Shown one piece after another: positions 63,206 through 64,000 of a stretch of 64,000 bases of DNA; position 1 is the stretch's first letter, and each line of letters begins with the position of its first letter. The position numbers and the translations under genes were made by a program. Source of the DNA: Aplectana chamaeleonis (Eukaryota > Nematoda > Chromadorea > Rhabditida > Cosmocercidae); contig JAPDOI010001756.1 in assembly GCA_029168955.1 (NCBI GenBank), positions 1 to 64,000 on the forward strand. The letters run 5' to 3'. The notes below the pieces were generated by a model. The model searched no databases, was not told the DNA's origin, and was given only the letters and a program-made list of their open reading frames with translations.

Positions 63206-64000
63206 GAGACCGCGTGTCCACACTGCGCACTCACGGCTGTTTTGCCCCTCGGACCGCGTGTCCACACTGCGCACCCACGCCCTAAAACTTCTAATATTTT
63301 TTATATTTCTCTGGTGTGTAGTCTTTCTTAATTACGGATAGGTTCCTTATGATGTAACCTATTTACACTCACAGTGGTCAAGCATTTTCAGTGTTCCTAG
63401 TAATTTTACAAGCATCTCCGGAAATGGCACTTTCCGATTTTTCGAGCTTCTTTGGCTGGCAATAAATCGTTCCAAACGTGGCTAAGAAGGGGTATCAATG
63501 ATGCTTATCACGGAACTGATGCTCTACAGTTGATTGTCGAAATAGTAGTGCCACCTACATGTATTTGAGATAACTGTAGTAGGTCATCGTTCAAAATTTT
63601 GCTGCATTGACCTCGAGGGTTATTTGAGTTGCTGCACAAAGTTCTGGTTTTTACTTTTCAATTTCGAATGAAATTTCCTTTGACTGCGGCATATTAGCCA
63701 TTGGTCAGTCAACTTTGTTTAAATTTTCGCTAAATTTCGAGTGGAGGGTAACTTGGGGGGAAAGGGGTGAAAACCTAGAAATAGTTCAGTGCTCAAAATG
63801 TTACTGAAATCAAACTACGGGGTATGTTTGGAGGCGCTGAACAATGAAGTTGTGTATATTTCACAGTTTTCTAAAGCTTCGCTGGCGTCTGTCGTTCGTT
63901 ATCCGTTTGTAAACGTTTCACGTTTTGGTGCGACTTCGCTCACGTGGCCATTGGGGAGGAGGGGGTGCTGATCATGAATCTCATTCCCATTTTGAGATTT
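63206..64000. repeat. long direct repeat, copy 2 (uninterrupted, runs off the window)
   Basis: Matches 59295-59444 plus 60329-60980 in order. It lacks both the TTAA MITE upstream and the tRNA-like insertion, so it serves as the empty-site reference for both. Confidence 0.88.

Overview
This is a transposon-packed stretch of an animal nuclear genome, most likely a nematode. The evidence is a spliced gene with many introns of about 50-60 nt whose product is clearly the cytoplasmic 5'-3' exoribonuclease XRN1. There is also a full-length RTE-type LINE of C. elegans RTE-1 size, CR1-like LINEs, a mariner element and dense MITE families. A strongylid (hookworm-like) nematode is my inference from this repeat load; the species cannot be read from the window.

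Region 1 (1-11.2 kb) is accessory DNA. It holds a mariner element with intact ends, three in-frame stops and a heat-shock-type promoter. A 2.5 kb hAT-like element has TTCGAA-rich ends and an 8-bp target duplication. TTAA-flanked MITEs and palindromic TAA-flanked MITEs are scattered through it. One terminal protein-coding exon (7288-7554) ends with an engrailed-homology-1-like motif. Region 2 (11.2-19.7 kb) holds a complete 3.26 kb RTE LINE on the minus strand with a 12-bp target duplication, a nested palindromic MITE, a LINE 3' fragment and a 1.8 kb foldback element.

Region 3 (19.7-62.2 kb) is the XRN1 gene on the plus strand, reconstructed here as 32 coding exons that join in phase into about 1,231 codons. 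The catalytic residues of the family are all present and fall at the human positions for the first 208 residues. The coding exons total about 3.7 kb within more than 42 kb. The introns are filled with mobile DNA. Intron 1 (17.2 kb) holds a four-deep nest: a MITE is split by a plus-strand CR1-like LINE. That LINE is split by a minus-strand LINE, which is in turn split by an LTR retrotransposon. The LTR element encodes Gag and two successive aspartic-protease domains but no reverse transcriptase. Introns 4, 5, 13, 18, 24, 27, 30 and 31 carry further LINE pieces, TIR elements and MITEs. In intron 31 a MITE sits inside the 5' splice site itself.

Region 4 (62.2-64 kb) is repeats, including an unoccupied copy of a repeat whose other copy at 58.8-61.0 kb carries two separate insertions. 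Apart from XRN1 and the single terminal exon, I see no convincing host protein gene. The interplay of elements (nesting order, empty sites, target duplications) is the main story of the window.
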